Source: Chamaea fasciata | Taxonomy: Eukaryota > Chordata > Aves > Passeriformes > Sylviidae | Length of the DNA: 64,000 nucleotides | Assembly (NCBI GenBank): GCA_029207755.1 | Contig: JARCOQ010000005.1 | Location: 62,073,414 to 62,137,413 of the forward strand | Direction of reading: 5' to 3' | Shown here: piece after piece, positions 1-10,521 of the stretch | How positions within the stretch are numbered: the stretch's first letter is position 1 | Layout of the letters: each line of letters starts with the position of its first letter | Position numbers and translations under genes: made by a program | The notes under the pieces: model-generated | What the model was told of the DNA's origin: nothing | Database searches by the model: none | Seen by the model: the letters and a program-made list of their open reading frames with translations, nothing else

Positions 1-387
1 AGAAACCTGTCCTGAAGAATGAAACATCTCCTGAGGGTGTTAGACAGAAATGGAACTGGGTATTTGAAGTACCTCTAAAAATGCCTGTCTTCAATGTGAA
101 TCAATGAATTTAGCAAGTCAGAATGTCTTCATGCTTGGACATGCTACTGGTGTGATGCCATATTTATCTGAAAGGAGAGTATAGGAGAGAGATGTTCCTT
201 AGGGGTGCCCACTTCAAAGAGCTTGTGAGAGGCTTCTTTGGAAGAGCAGGAGTGTCTGTCAAACACATGCCCATGTGGGACTGTTCAACTCTCTGAGATG
301 TCTGACTGCCTGACATACTCAGTGAGGAGAGAGAAAGAAAGAAATTCAGGGAAATAACTTGGTCACAAGGTCTGTATTCATTCATAC
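1..387 (-). other. SYN3: SYN3 intron after the 135-bp exon (partial)
   Basis: This sequence lies downstream (in transcript direction) of the donor at 387. No synapsin tail exon, repeat or other recognisable element is visible in it. The 75-aa minus-strand frame at 164-391 only runs out of the exon into the intron. Confidence 0.7.
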
Positions 388-522
388 CCAAGGCCTCAGT
401 GGTGACGGTGTAGATCCAGCAGTGACGACAAGCTGAGTCATTTTGGAAACGACAAGATCAGCTATAAGTTGTCTGTCCTCTTCTATGTGCTCCCCAATCA
501 GGGGCATTGAGCTGTCCATCAC
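388..522 (-). CDS. SYN3: SYN3 coding exon, 135 bp (end of C domain, start of tail)
   Basis: Minus-strand exon of 45 codons beginning VMDSSMPLIGEHIEEDRQLI, continuing ADLVVSKMTQ and ending LVVTAGSTPSPLRPW. The first two-thirds is the last helix region of the C domain. After the SKMTQ motif the protein changes to the Pro/Ser-rich tail; human SYN3 also has SPLRPW at this point, while SYN1 and SYN2 differ. The acceptor is GTGGCAG|GTG at 523. The donor is read as CCTTGG|GTATGA at 387, phase 0, because the open frame would otherwise hit a stop immediately (TGG GTA TGA). GTATGA is a weaker donor than the other four, so the exact 3' end is slightly less certain. Remaining tail exons are outside the window. 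Confidence 0.93.
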
Positions 523-2064
523 CTGCCACAGGAGGCAAAAACAACAGTTAGTAAGGTGGTTTCCTGCTGGCAGATGCCTGTTTCAGCTCACCTCTTACAT
601 TAACCTGTTTCACATCTGCACATCCTTGCCAATATCTATAGTCAGCACTCTCCTCGTGCTGAAACATGCTTGACTTTTCCAGGTGTGGGAATTCTCTTAG
701 GGTTTTTTGGAAATGTACTTCTCCCAGCTCTCCATCTTGCTTCCCTTCACAACTTGGGAGCCAAGCCAAGGCTTATGGTGGCTGGAAGTTTTCTAAATTG
801 ACTTAATATGAATTTTCTCCTTCACATGCCTCTGATGGATAAGGTCTGTCTAGCATTGTCCCACAGTATTTAGGGGTGACATTGCAACTTAAAGGGCCAC
901 AGGAGAAGAGAAGCAACATGTACTGAAGCCTGAGGACACGAGAGCAACAGGGACTGAAGGAAACTGGGAAACATTTGGGATTAATGAACACAAAGCACTG
1001 CACCCTGAGAGGGAAAATAAACACCACAGATGTGTAATGAATAGGATGTCACCAAACCAGCACCAAGTGCAGGAAAATAAACTTGGTCTCTGCTTCTTGA
1101 TAATGCTGTGATACAAGTGCTTGCCAAGCAAGTTCTACAAATCTACTGGGGAAAACTGGGAAGCAAGACTGTGGGGATGGGGGGAAGGAAAACTGTCAAA
1201 GGGTCTTTAAGGTAAGAAATGGCCTCGCAACAATAATACCGAAAGCACAGCAGACCCTCAACTGTATAGCAGCCCTGAACATGATTTTCAACAGCTCATC
1301 ATAAATCAAGTGTTTTGCAAACATTAGCTAAATCCCACAGGAAGAACTGTACTCTGATGAAGTTAAGATTCAGCTGGAGTAAATATAATAGTACCAAAAT
1401 ATCAGGGTTGGAAGAGTTTATTTTATTTTGCTTTTATTTTTAAAGCAAACATTAAAATCCCTGGAAATGCAAAGTTGAAGGTTGAATTGCTCAAGAAAGG
1501 CACTGACTCACACTCAGATAACAATCGGAAGTGCACTCCACCCTGGCAAGGCTGCAAGAGTACACTCTTGGAGGGAAATGGAAAATTTTGCACCCTCTTT
1601 TTTTTAAGATTTAAAGTAGAGGAAATCAGTGAGGTGAGTTCATTGAGTTTGTATTCTGCTCTTTTCTTGCAGAATAATGATTTTGTTCAATCTCTACAGG
1701 CATCTTCTATGAACACTAGAAAAGCGACCTAGAAAGTTTTAACTATGGTACACATGGAAAGGGGGTTGATGTTTATACCCAAGGCCTACTTGGCCCCAGG
1801 GGGTAAAAGGAGAAGGTTAGAAAATTATATGTCAGTGTTTGGCAAAATACACAGTGTTTTTTCCCTCCACCATCCACTTAGCTGTTCTTCCTTTGAGAAA
1901 TGAGGTGAGGAATGGGATGCTTCCTAACAGTGTCAGGGAATGGCCAATTCCCACCTGGGTCTCAGTAGCCAGGGACCCCTGGGGGCCCTCCAGCAGGTCC
2001 CTGCGCAGGTTTCCCTCCTCTCCACTCCCACCTTAAAGGGAAATGTGGCAATTACAGTTCCCGA

Positions 2065-2250
2065 GAGAGAAGCGGTCTCCCGTGTTCCCGCACGGCGCGG
2101 TGCGAGGGGCCTGTGTGACCACTAGATGATGCCGTGTGACCACCAGATGATGTCCTCACCCCAACGAGAGGCAGGCGAGCGGCGCTCCCGGCTCTCGCCC
2201 CCCTGGGAGTCACCGAGACACGGCTCTGCTCAAAACACCCCGAACTCCGC
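2065..2250. other. CpG-rich spot
   Basis: About 20 CpG dinucleotides fall between roughly 2060 and 2290, in a window where most kilobases carry only a handful. The clusters are around 2090-2106 and 2165-2200. The stretch sits directly beside the CR1 tail end. It could be a small CpG island, a recently arrived GC-rich insertion or a methylation-protected element. No open frame of known family covers it. Confidence 0.6.
2113..2154. repeat. 21-bp tandem duplication
   Basis: Two adjacent copies of a 21-bp unit beginning GTGTGACCAC, followed by YAGATGATG. They start at 2113 and 2134 and differ at very few positions, which suggests a recent duplication. It lies inside the CpG-rich spot. Confidence 0.85.
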
Positions 2251-2252
2251 TT

Positions 2253-2740
2253 TCCATAGACTCGTAGAATGGTTTGCGCTGGAAGGAAGCTTTAAAGGCC
2301 TTCCAGTCCAATACCCCTGCTATGAGCAGAGACATCTACAACCAGATCAGGTTCCTCTCGAGCCTCATCCAACCTGGCCTTGAACGTCTCCACAGATGGG
2401 GCATTCACCACACCTGCACTGTAAAAAAATTTCTTCCTTATATATAATTTGAATGTCCTCTTTATTGAAATCATTATCATTTTTCCTGTTGCAACAGGCC
2501 TTGCTAAAAGGTTTGTCACTTTCTTATGGGCCCCCTTTACATACTGGAAGGTGCTATATGATTTGCTCAGGTCCTTCTCCACTTCAGGGTGAACAGCCAT
2601 AGCTCTTTTTGGAGCTGTCTTCATAGAAGAGGTGCTCCAGCACTTTAATCGTCTTCATGACCCTCCTCTGAATCTGCTTCAAGAAGTCCATTTTTTTCCT
2701 GTGCTGAGAACCCCAGAGCTGATTTCCCCATCTCAAGGAC
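2253..2740 (-). mobile_element. CR1 LINE 3' fragment
   Basis: Read on the plus strand it begins with CATAGACTCGTAGAATGG and GGAAGGAAGCTTTAAAGGCC, the reverse complement of the avian CR1 3' end. It then follows CR1 order through the TCCAACCTGGCCTTGAA, GGGGCATTCACCAC, AAATTTCTTCCT and CCTCCTCTGAATC segments. It is 5'-truncated and diverged, as nearly all avian CR1 copies are. The 110-aa minus frame (2292-2624) inside it is decayed repeat and not a gene. Confidence 0.85.
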
Positions 2741-3438
2741 TGCTTTCTCCTATTTTTGTGGTTGCAGTGGCTGAAGAGGAAGATGGTGCTTTATAAAACA
2801 AAGGCACCAGGGGGAGTGAACCCTGAAGCAGTGGACCTCCTGGAGCAGGTTTTACCGGATCCAGTGAACGTGCACCAGGGATGAGGCTGTCTGCTGTCCT
2901 GATGTGTAGTATCTGTCAGGGGAATGTGAGATGTGGGAGACAGCAAATACAGGACTGAACAATCACATGCACAAGGGAAGGCCTTTGAAAATGGCAGTCA
3001 TTTCTGTGGGTGAAACGACACAGCTGGTTGCCACTGAACTGAAAAGAATCTTGAGATGTCACCTCGCCTGTCCTCCGGGAAGGGTGAATTGGTCTGGAAC
3101 TGGGTAGATATAAATGCTAATACTGAATAAATCAACTGGCTGAGAGGAATATGTGAATTACAGACAGATTGCACTCATCCCTTCCCTGGCGATCACAGAA
3201 CAGCTGGGCAAGGCAAGAAGATGTCAGCACATATGGACCCAGCCTTTGTAGCTGCCCAAGGTCAGTGGCTGCTCCTGGTGCAGCTGCCTATGCCTGACAA
3301 GGTGTATGAGGGGTGAAGAAAAAGTGCCCAGGGAAAGAGACTCAGGAAAAGACCATCCTGGTTCTCCCTCCATGCCTTTCTGATGCTGAAGCATGGGCTT
3401 GTTTTTTTCACACTCTGATGTGTGAGAGTGGAGTGTTA

Positions 3439-3702
3439 GGAGGGAGAGAGGGAGAGAGGGAGGGAGGGAGGGAGGGAGGGAGGGAGGGAGGGAGGGAGGG
3501 AGGGAGGGAGGGAGGGAGGGAGGAAGGAAGGAAGGAAGGAAGGAAGGAAGGAAGGAAGGAAGGAAGGAAGGAAGGAAGGAAGGAAGGAAGGAAGGAAGGA
3601 AGGAAGGAAGGAAGGAAGGAAGGAAGGAAGGAAGGAAGGAAGGAAGGAAGGAAGGAAGGAAGGAAGGAAGGAAGGAAGGAAGGAAGGAAGGAAGGAAGGA
3701 AA
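3439..3702 (+). repeat. GGGA/GGAA tetranucleotide microsatellite
   Basis: A pure purine tract. It starts with GGGAGA-type units at 3439, becomes (GGGA)n to about 3521, and then runs as an almost perfect (GGAA)n for about 180 bp (roughly 45 units) to 3702. The switch from GGGA to GGAA is sharp. All six frames stay open across it, giving Arg/Glu/Gly/Lys-rich or Pro/Ser/Leu/Phe-rich frames that are not genes. Confidence 0.98.
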
Positions 3703-3929
3703 CTGATGATTAGACATATCAAAACAAATGATAGGCACTGCTGAAGGGGTGAGCAGAGCTCCTTGCAGGGCAGCAAGGAGCATGTCTAGTAACATAGCTT
3801 AGCTGTATGGCAGTCAGGGCTTATCTTACTCTTCCAGGAGGAAGAATAAATCATATGGACCATTTTTCTTGCCCTCTGCTTGCTTCATATTTTTCATCTT
3901 AGCAGAGATGTGGAAATGGGCTAGATTAC

Positions 3930-3962
3930 AAAAAAACCCCAACCAACCAACCAACCTGGCTA
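3930..3962. repeat. Short CCAA/CTAA simple repeat
   Basis: An A run is followed by CCCC, then (AACC)4-type units and CTAACTAAC. Low-complexity intron sequence. Confidence 0.6.
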
Positions 3963-6475
3963 ACTAACAAAAGCAAGGAGAGGGGAGATTATTAAACCAT
4001 CTAAGTTGCTGAGCTCTTTTGAGAATCTGGCTGCTGACCCCAGTAGAGAATTTGCATTATTTTGAGGAATTCCGATTGAGTGCTGACTACTTATGTTGAA
4101 TACTCTCTCAAAGTGATAAAGTTCTTTAAAGTACAGAAAAAAAAAAGATTTACCAGCATTTACTGTTAAGTTCACAATCTGTTTCAATATGACCTATAAA
4201 AATGGTACATAACCGTTCTAATTCTTTGAAGGCAGAAATGTAACAGATTCTATCTACTGTTTGTCATGGGAAAAGAAAAGAGGGTGAAGTTCAAGTAAGA
4301 GCAAATACCATGAGTGCAAGATTACTCTTGTGTTGTTGATAACTCATCTTTCTTAATCTGATTTTGTTTGCAACAAAGCACTGTGATAAATCGCAGTTCA
4401 TAGAGCTGCCCATCACTACCTCTGTGAATCTTTCCTGAAGAACTACTTTGCACTGTGAAAATTAATTACTCCTTGCAATTGCACTGTGCAAATTCCACGT
4501 TTGCCCAGCCGGTTTAGGCGTGCCTTCTTGTAAAATGTCACAGCACACTGTTCCTCCTTACCAAGAAAATACAACTGTCACTCTGTCAAATAACTTTTTT
4601 CGCTGACTCTCAAAAGAAAAAAGCAAAACAACACATCAGTTTCAGACCAAGAAAAGTACCCCAGGAAGGTGGCTGGAGGCAATTAATTACTTGCCAACAT
4701 CTCCCTCAGATCTGCATAAAAAGGTGCCTGTTTGGCTTTGTTTGCTCCTTATATTGTACTACTCTACTTCTTTCCCAACAACGTCCATCAGCCTGGCATC
4801 TGAATGCCTGCTAGATGTTGGTATATCAGGCCTACTCAATCAGATTCTCCACTGGGATAGTTCAGCATGACCCATCTGAAACTATATTGTGTTTCTTCTG
4901 ATTTGTGTCATATTAGATGCATTGCTGCTTACCTTGGTCACAGAGAGAAGAGCATGAGCATGCATTTCTCTTTGTGCAAGCTGATGACGGCTGTTAGGGT
5001 ACAGATGTGTTTTTCACCAGTCAGTCACACGCAGTGGCAGATGTGAAAACCCAGAGACATATCCAGACAGAGGCATATAATTTTTAAGCCCAGAACTAGC
5101 CATGTGTGCACGTACATAGGCTTATGTGCAAGAATATATGCAGGGATATAAAAACCACATATCACATCTAACCATGTGTGGATCCAATCCAAATGTCCTT
5201 ACACTTGTCTCTAGCAAGGCTGCTTTCTTGCTCTTTCTTTTCCGGCTGCAGGGGCATAGAGATTTAAAAGTGCACAGCAGGGAAACAGTCTGCTCTAGGG
5301 GATGCTCCTCTAGGTGCTGATGAATTGCATACGGGTGCAGACCAATTAGCCCTGGCCCCATCAATTCAGGAAAAGACAGAGGCTTGCCAGCGTTTGGTTG
5401 CTGGCAGCACGCTTCTATCACATGGCCTTTGACAGGTCACTGCTCCCCTCCCTGGGGAGAGCAGATATATAATGCAGGAATGCGCAGTCACTGGAGGGCT
5501 CATGTGGTTCTCATCAGCATCCCAACCCTCAGTGGGTGGGACTGCTCTCCCACACATAGCTTTCCAGCGTGTCAGCACCCCTGCATGAACCCAATAGGCT
5601 GGCTCTGCTCTTCTTCCTCAGCTAGCCTCTGTTGGTGGAGTTTACAGCAGGTCAGATGTTGTGTCTCCTCAAGTCACACGCTGATAGAGGCACTTGCTTA
5701 CTAGCTGGATTGTCTCTCCTCCAGGGCATCTTTTCAGTTTCCACTTTGATTTTCTGGTCAGCTTTTCCTTCTCTGCCCTGTTAGGATGATCTAAGTGTGC
5801 TATTTACCCCCCTTCCATATCTGTCTCGTGGCCTGGGAAGGAGCACATTGAACTCTCAGAGCCACAGTCTGTCCAGCTCTGAATACAAAATGTTGTAGCA
5901 CACATTACCCATAGTAACTTTGTGGTGCTTTGCCTTGATGGCCTTTTACTGTAGTGAACACTGTCTGGGCAAAAGATTTTAGAAAATACACCTTTTTTTT
6001 TTGTTCAATTGAGTTGCTTTTGTTGCTTGTGAACCTTTTGCTACATTCTCACAATTTATTTTCTTCTTTGAAATTAGGTGCAGCTAGGATTTTTGTTTGG
6101 AAGTCCCCTGTAGAGTGATTGAAGAAAGACAGGTTCATTCAGAGAGAAACTGAGATTTTTTAATGAACTGAATCATCTGCTGTAAAGTTGAGGTGGCCAA
6201 GCACTCTGTGGCTCTCCATTTCCTTTCACAGTCCACACTGAGAAAGGAAGACACTTCAACCCTGACACTTTGCTGTGTATCTGCTAGTTTGGCTGGGGCT
6301 CTGAATCAGTTCCTAACATATCAGTGGGCCATGGCCTGAGGGTGCAGGTGGGCACGGAGGAGCAGAGGAGCATGCAGGGGTAAGCGAGCACGTTGGCGCA
6401 TATGTACTCTGAGGGAGAATGCTTGCAGATACACTTCCCAAAGGAGACTCACATTCAGGTAGCCCATGCTCTCAC

Positions 6476-6578
6476 CTCAATGATATAGTCTTTTCCATCT
6501 TTGCTGTGGACAGCTTTGACAGCGCAGATATCAAGACCTCCAAACATTTCTGCACAGGCATCTGCCCAGAGTCTGTAC
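6476..6578 (-). CDS. SYN3: SYN3 coding exon, 103 bp (metal/ATP site of C domain)
   Basis: Minus-strand exon finishing the split Arg codon and encoding [14 protein letters not shown], then [20 protein letters not shown]. It carries the last strands of the C-domain ATP site. The final Glu aligns with Glu386 of synapsin I. The lysine in AVKAV sits where synapsin I has Glu373, the residue linked to Ca2+-dependent ATP binding; synapsin II also has Lys here. The 'HSKDG' stretch is typical of SYN3. The acceptor TTTCTGCAG|G is at 6579 and the donor GAG|GTGAGA is at 6475. It enters in phase 2 and leaves in phase 0. Human SYN3 has VDSCSEM where this copy has ADACAEM, a conservative drift. Confidence 0.97.
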
Positions 6579-8989
6579 CTGCAGAAACCACAAGAGCATG
6601 GCCTAGGATTAGCTGTTCTGGGGTAGTCCACCAAAACCAGCCACCCACCCTGCTGCCCATAGGAACACAAAGCCATTTGGGAGCCTTTATTACAAGGTGT
6701 ACTTCATGTGCTTTGCTGGGTCCTTAACTTCCTCTCTTGCGCAAGAGATGGAGTTAAAAAAAAAAAAAGAATCTTGCCTAAAGTTTCCCTTCATTTCAGA
6801 TTGATTCAATCTTTCCATCAAAGCCACCTTAAAATGTTTCTTTCCCTCCTTGGTATTTACATCAGATCTCCAGTTGGTTGTCATTCAGCCAAGCTATAAA
6901 TATTTAGCTCATTTAATCTCCCAGTAGTGTTGGCCCCTCAGCGTTTGTATTGGCTTTGCCTGAAAGCCCTCCATTATGCAGGCAGCTTTCTCCTGATAAG
7001 ATGTCCTGGACATTAGGACTGGAATAGGATCAGAAAGTGAGTGTTGAATTTAGCAAGGAGTAGCCATCCCCTCTCCGATCTGTAATGCAGTGGCTCCTAA
7101 ATTTTACAATTTACTTTCATTTTTATCCTTTTACAGTCTCCTGCCTTCTTCTGTCCCTTGGGTGTTCTTCCTAGTCAAGCAATCTCATCACATGGACCAG
7201 GCACTATTTGTTGGAGGGAGACCTTCAGGCTGCAGACCCTATCCATCCCAGGATGGGAATGTGAGCTGGTGGCCCCTTAGCTGTCCTGGAGTCAGAGGAG
7301 GAGAGAGAATGACAAGAGGCATATTATGGGGGGACCACATCCCCCTGCTGTGTAAATGAGGCAGGAATGAAGCAGCCTGGTTTTATTTCCTGTGCAGCTG
7401 TGCCGTGGTCCCAGCCATTTAAATAAAAATAATAATCTCAGAACAGCAGATCTGTAAGCAGGACTATGACAAGATGCAGAGAGGGGAGGGAAGGCCACAG
7501 TCTCATGAAAACACTGACATTTTGCAGACACTACAGGGACTGGGGAAAGAGCTGTTCTGGCTAAAGAGCAAATTTACGTTCTTGAAGCCAGCCAGAGTCC
7601 CCATAGCTTGACAATACAATGATCAACTTGTGTGAACACAATGTCTCTGGGAAGAAGTTAAATTATGACTTATATGACTACCAGTGCTCTTTTATCCCTA
7701 ATGAGGAGACCAAGTGTGTTCACCGTGGACCCCCAAGAAATACAGTGCATGAGGAGGAGTCAGCAGCATAAGGAGGAGGAGAATTATGGACTGCATGAGT
7801 CAGGCAGGAGGCACAGAGAGCACCCCTCATGCACTGCTGTGGCCCAGCATCCAGGGGCACCATTTTGGGAACCACCTCTGTTCCTGAGGAACATCTCTAG
7901 GTGTCTGGGCTCAGCATCCAGGCTCAGGGAATTGTTGTTCATGCCAGAGACTCTGATGGCTACACATCTGCAATATTTGTTGGCCATAGGTGAGCACTGG
8001 GAGCATCAGGGCCACTGGGTGTAATAGGAGTATTATGGGGAAGAAAAGCATGTTTATGCACATGCACCAGGTGTTGCATTTTCACCGGATTTACTGTAAT
8101 TTCTGCATTACCTGAACATGTCAATCCTTTGTACTTACTATTCAGTACAGTAGGTACTTCAGGTTGCTCCTAAACATCAGAGCATTTGAGCAGATTCCCG
8201 CCTTGTTTAATGCACTGACAACTCACAGATTTCAACAGGGTTTGTTGCATTTATGACTGAATAAGGCTGAAGTGGTTAATTGTGGTACAATTAACAAAAC
8301 AAACCTTCAGAATGCAGTGTTGCAGGCTGTCAGGAATCTGGGTTTTAGTCCTACAATGCTGCAATAAAGTAATGTCTATCCTTCATGTGTCTAGCTTCAG
8401 CTATGTTATAAACAGCCAGGATGCATCATCATGTCCACTTCCCACTGTACTATTAGGGTCTTGCAGAGTCACCTTCACATCTGATTTGGGGCTTGGCTTC
8501 CCTCTTTTGCAGAGCTAAAGGTGAAGAAGAGACCTTAGATAATTGCCTGCACAACTCTTGTGTTCCCAAGAGGAGACGCTTCTTTAATCTAGTCTGAAAG
8601 AGGACAGAGATTTGCCATCCTTTTCAGAGAATTGATTTCTGTGCTATGCTATCCTTATTTTAAGAAAATTTGGAAATGTTCAAAGGAACCTTTTAAGCTA
8701 TAATTTATTTCTTACAGTATTATACTTGTAATGTAAGTAGTGAGAAATGCCTATTAACAGGCTTTCATATATTTAAAGATCCTATGCTCTTTTGTTTTTT
8801 TTCATCTTTAGGATGGAGTGGTGTTCAGCTTGTGGGCAACTTCTTCCATGTCTGTAACAGTTAATGAAGGAGAGTGAACCTCTGCACTGCAGGCAAGGAT
8901 TTATTGTGCTTTAGTCTACACCTCTACTGGAAAAATATCAGTGGTCAGCTAACTGAAAAAGTGGAAAACTACATAGAACTGCATAGAAT

Positions 8990-9165
8990 TCTCGCATGTT
9001 TTTCTCAACAGCTCATTAGGTTTTCTCTGAACATTCCTTTTATTGTCCTTTGGACTTTCCCCTTGCTATTTCTCTTCAATAGCTCCTTGCTATTTCTCTT
9101 CAACTGTGATGTCCAAAACTGGACGGAGTCAGAATCAATCATGAACCTGACAAACAGGAGGTATA
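8990..9165 (-). mobile_element. Decayed CR1 LINE fragment
   Basis: Segments CATTCCTTTTATTGTCC, TTTGGACTTTCC, AGCTCCTTGCTATTTCTC and GTGATGTCCAAAACTGGAC follow, in order, the reverse complement of the CR1 3' region normally read as 'ctctggactttct...agctccttgt...gtgcccaaaactggac'. It is diverged and lacks the CR1 terminus. It holds a tandem duplication of the central piece. Confidence 0.6.
9061..9103. repeat. 24-bp-period tandem duplication inside CR1 remnant
   Basis: The 19-mer CCTTGCTATTTCTCTTCAA occurs identically at 9061-9079 and 9085-9103. This gives two units of period 24. Confidence 0.9.
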
Positions 9166-9951
9166 ACCTGAAAAAAATCTTAAATTCACTAAGGATGAAT
9201 GCCTACATGTGATCTACGGATTCTATAAATCTATGAATAAGCTACTTAGATGCGATGGAGAAAAGTGACGAGAACAAGTGTTAGTTCTGCAGGATAGCAG
9301 TTACAGCAAAGCATGTTACCATGAGTCCACAGTGTCAGGCAGTTGCAGTATTAGCAAATATCACAGTGATTTGAATACATGGAAGTAGCATCTGCAAATT
9401 TTAGTCTGTAGGATGCATCAGGGAATGCTTCCTGCTCTGTTCAACAGTGAGAAGACCTTAGCTTACGGTGACCACTTTTGTGAGCCTAAAGGAAAAAAGT
9501 TCTTTCAGCACTTCAGATGACGGTTTTTTCCCCTCTGTTAGGCAGAAGAAAAACTCTTTTCTGTGTCTGCCTCTCATTAGTAATGTTCTTAGAATAACCT
9601 CATGTTACTTTGTGTTTTGTGCTTTGACCTTTCTGATTTTATCCCTAGATGTTTGTACTGGTGTGCTTGACCTAGCATGCTGGTCTTGTTTCCTGTGGTT
9701 ACATTCACTAAAGGTCTAATGATTTAGCAATGTTGGTTTCTAGCTGTACTTTCAGTCTGTTCTTCAAAATAAGACAGTTTGCCTTTGTGTCCCTAGTATT
9801 TTTTTAAGAGAACACTCAGTCTTTTAAAGTCTTTATCCAGCCTCCCAGGAGACCTCACTTACCAGTTCTCTCACTTAACCAAAGTCGGAAATACAATTCC
9901 TCCTTTCTAACCCAAGAATAGCTAATACTGTCTTGAAACACTCTTCCTTAC

Positions 9952-10026
9952 CTCTCTGTCATTGCAATCTGTTCTAGCATTGCAGAACCTGTGTTTGCCT
10001 TCCAGTTTCCAGAGATGGAAGTCCTC
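9952..10026 (-). CDS. SYN3: SYN3 coding exon, 75 bp (multifunctional ATP loop)
   Basis: Minus-strand exon completing the split Met codon, then encoding [13 protein letters not shown] and [11 protein letters not shown], plus two bases of Arg. This is the flexible loop that closes over ATP in the synapsin C domain. The lysine of NWKANTG corresponds to Lys336 of synapsin I. NWKANTG and MTER are SYN3-type (SYN1/SYN2: NWKTNTG, MSDR). The acceptor is CCTAG|G at 10027 and the donor is AG|GTAAG at 9951. The length is 75 bp and the phase is 2 at both ends, so skipping the exon would keep the frame but delete the loop. Confidence 0.97.
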
Positions 10027-10467
10027 CTAGGAAAACAAACCAAAAACATAACCTGAACATGAAAAAAAACTCCTGACCCATCCTCCCTCATACTGTAGTC
10101 CTCATTCTTGGCTCTGTGCTTGTACAGGAGGGGATGAGGTGAGGTTCTTCCTCCCAGAAGCCTTTCGAAATCCTTCCTGAACAACACTCCAAACAGGATA
10201 TGTTGTTCAAACTCATGAAAAACTGACTGAGGATTTTAGGCAGAGAAACCTCCAAGGAATCTTGAGCACACATCAGGCTCTGTGAGTATTTTCTTTCTTT
10301 ATACATCAGACCTAGGGGAGCTGAAATGTGTGTAAAAGATCTCTAGGATAATCAGCCTTGTGTTCTGCAATGAGTAGCATCCTCCATCCATGGAACAGAA
10401 CCTCTCCAGGCAAATATTTGCTGAGCAGCTCCACAAAATATCAGTTCTGATATTCCAGGTTTACCTA

Positions 10468-10521
10468 AATTTGATTTCAATTGTACTTCTGTGTCCACTT
10501 CAATTTGATTTCAGTGGTACT
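10468..10521. repeat. Imperfect direct repeat, period 34
   Basis: AATTTGATTTCAATTGTACT at 10468 recurs as AATTTGATTTCAGTGGTACT at 10502. Two units only. Confidence 0.7.

Larger units (their letters stand above)
523..6475 (-). other. SYN3: SYN3 intron (5,953 bp) between 103-bp and 135-bp exons
   Basis: Non-coding interval between two SYN3 exons of compatible phase 0. It contains the CpG-rich 21-bp duplication near 2.1 kb, a CR1 fragment at about 2.25-2.74 kb, the GGGA/GGAA microsatellite at 3.44-3.70 kb and a short CCAA run near 3.94 kb. The rest is unique sequence with no conserved coding signal that I recognise. Confidence 0.85.
6579..9951 (-). other. SYN3: SYN3 intron (3,373 bp) between 75-bp and 103-bp exons
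   Basis: Non-coding interval whose flanking exons share phase 2. It contains an A12 tract near 6757 and a decayed CR1 piece near 9.0-9.2 kb with an internal 24-bp duplication. I see no other recognisable element. Confidence 0.85.

Noticed and set aside
2292..2624. 110-aa minus-strand frame
   Set aside because: It lies wholly inside a decayed CR1 LINE copy and matches no intact protein.
3313..3795. Three long frames (119-143 aa) with Arg/Glu/Gly/Lys or Pro/Ser/Leu/Phe repeats
   Set aside because: They are translations of the GGGA/GGAA microsatellite, which lacks stops in every frame.
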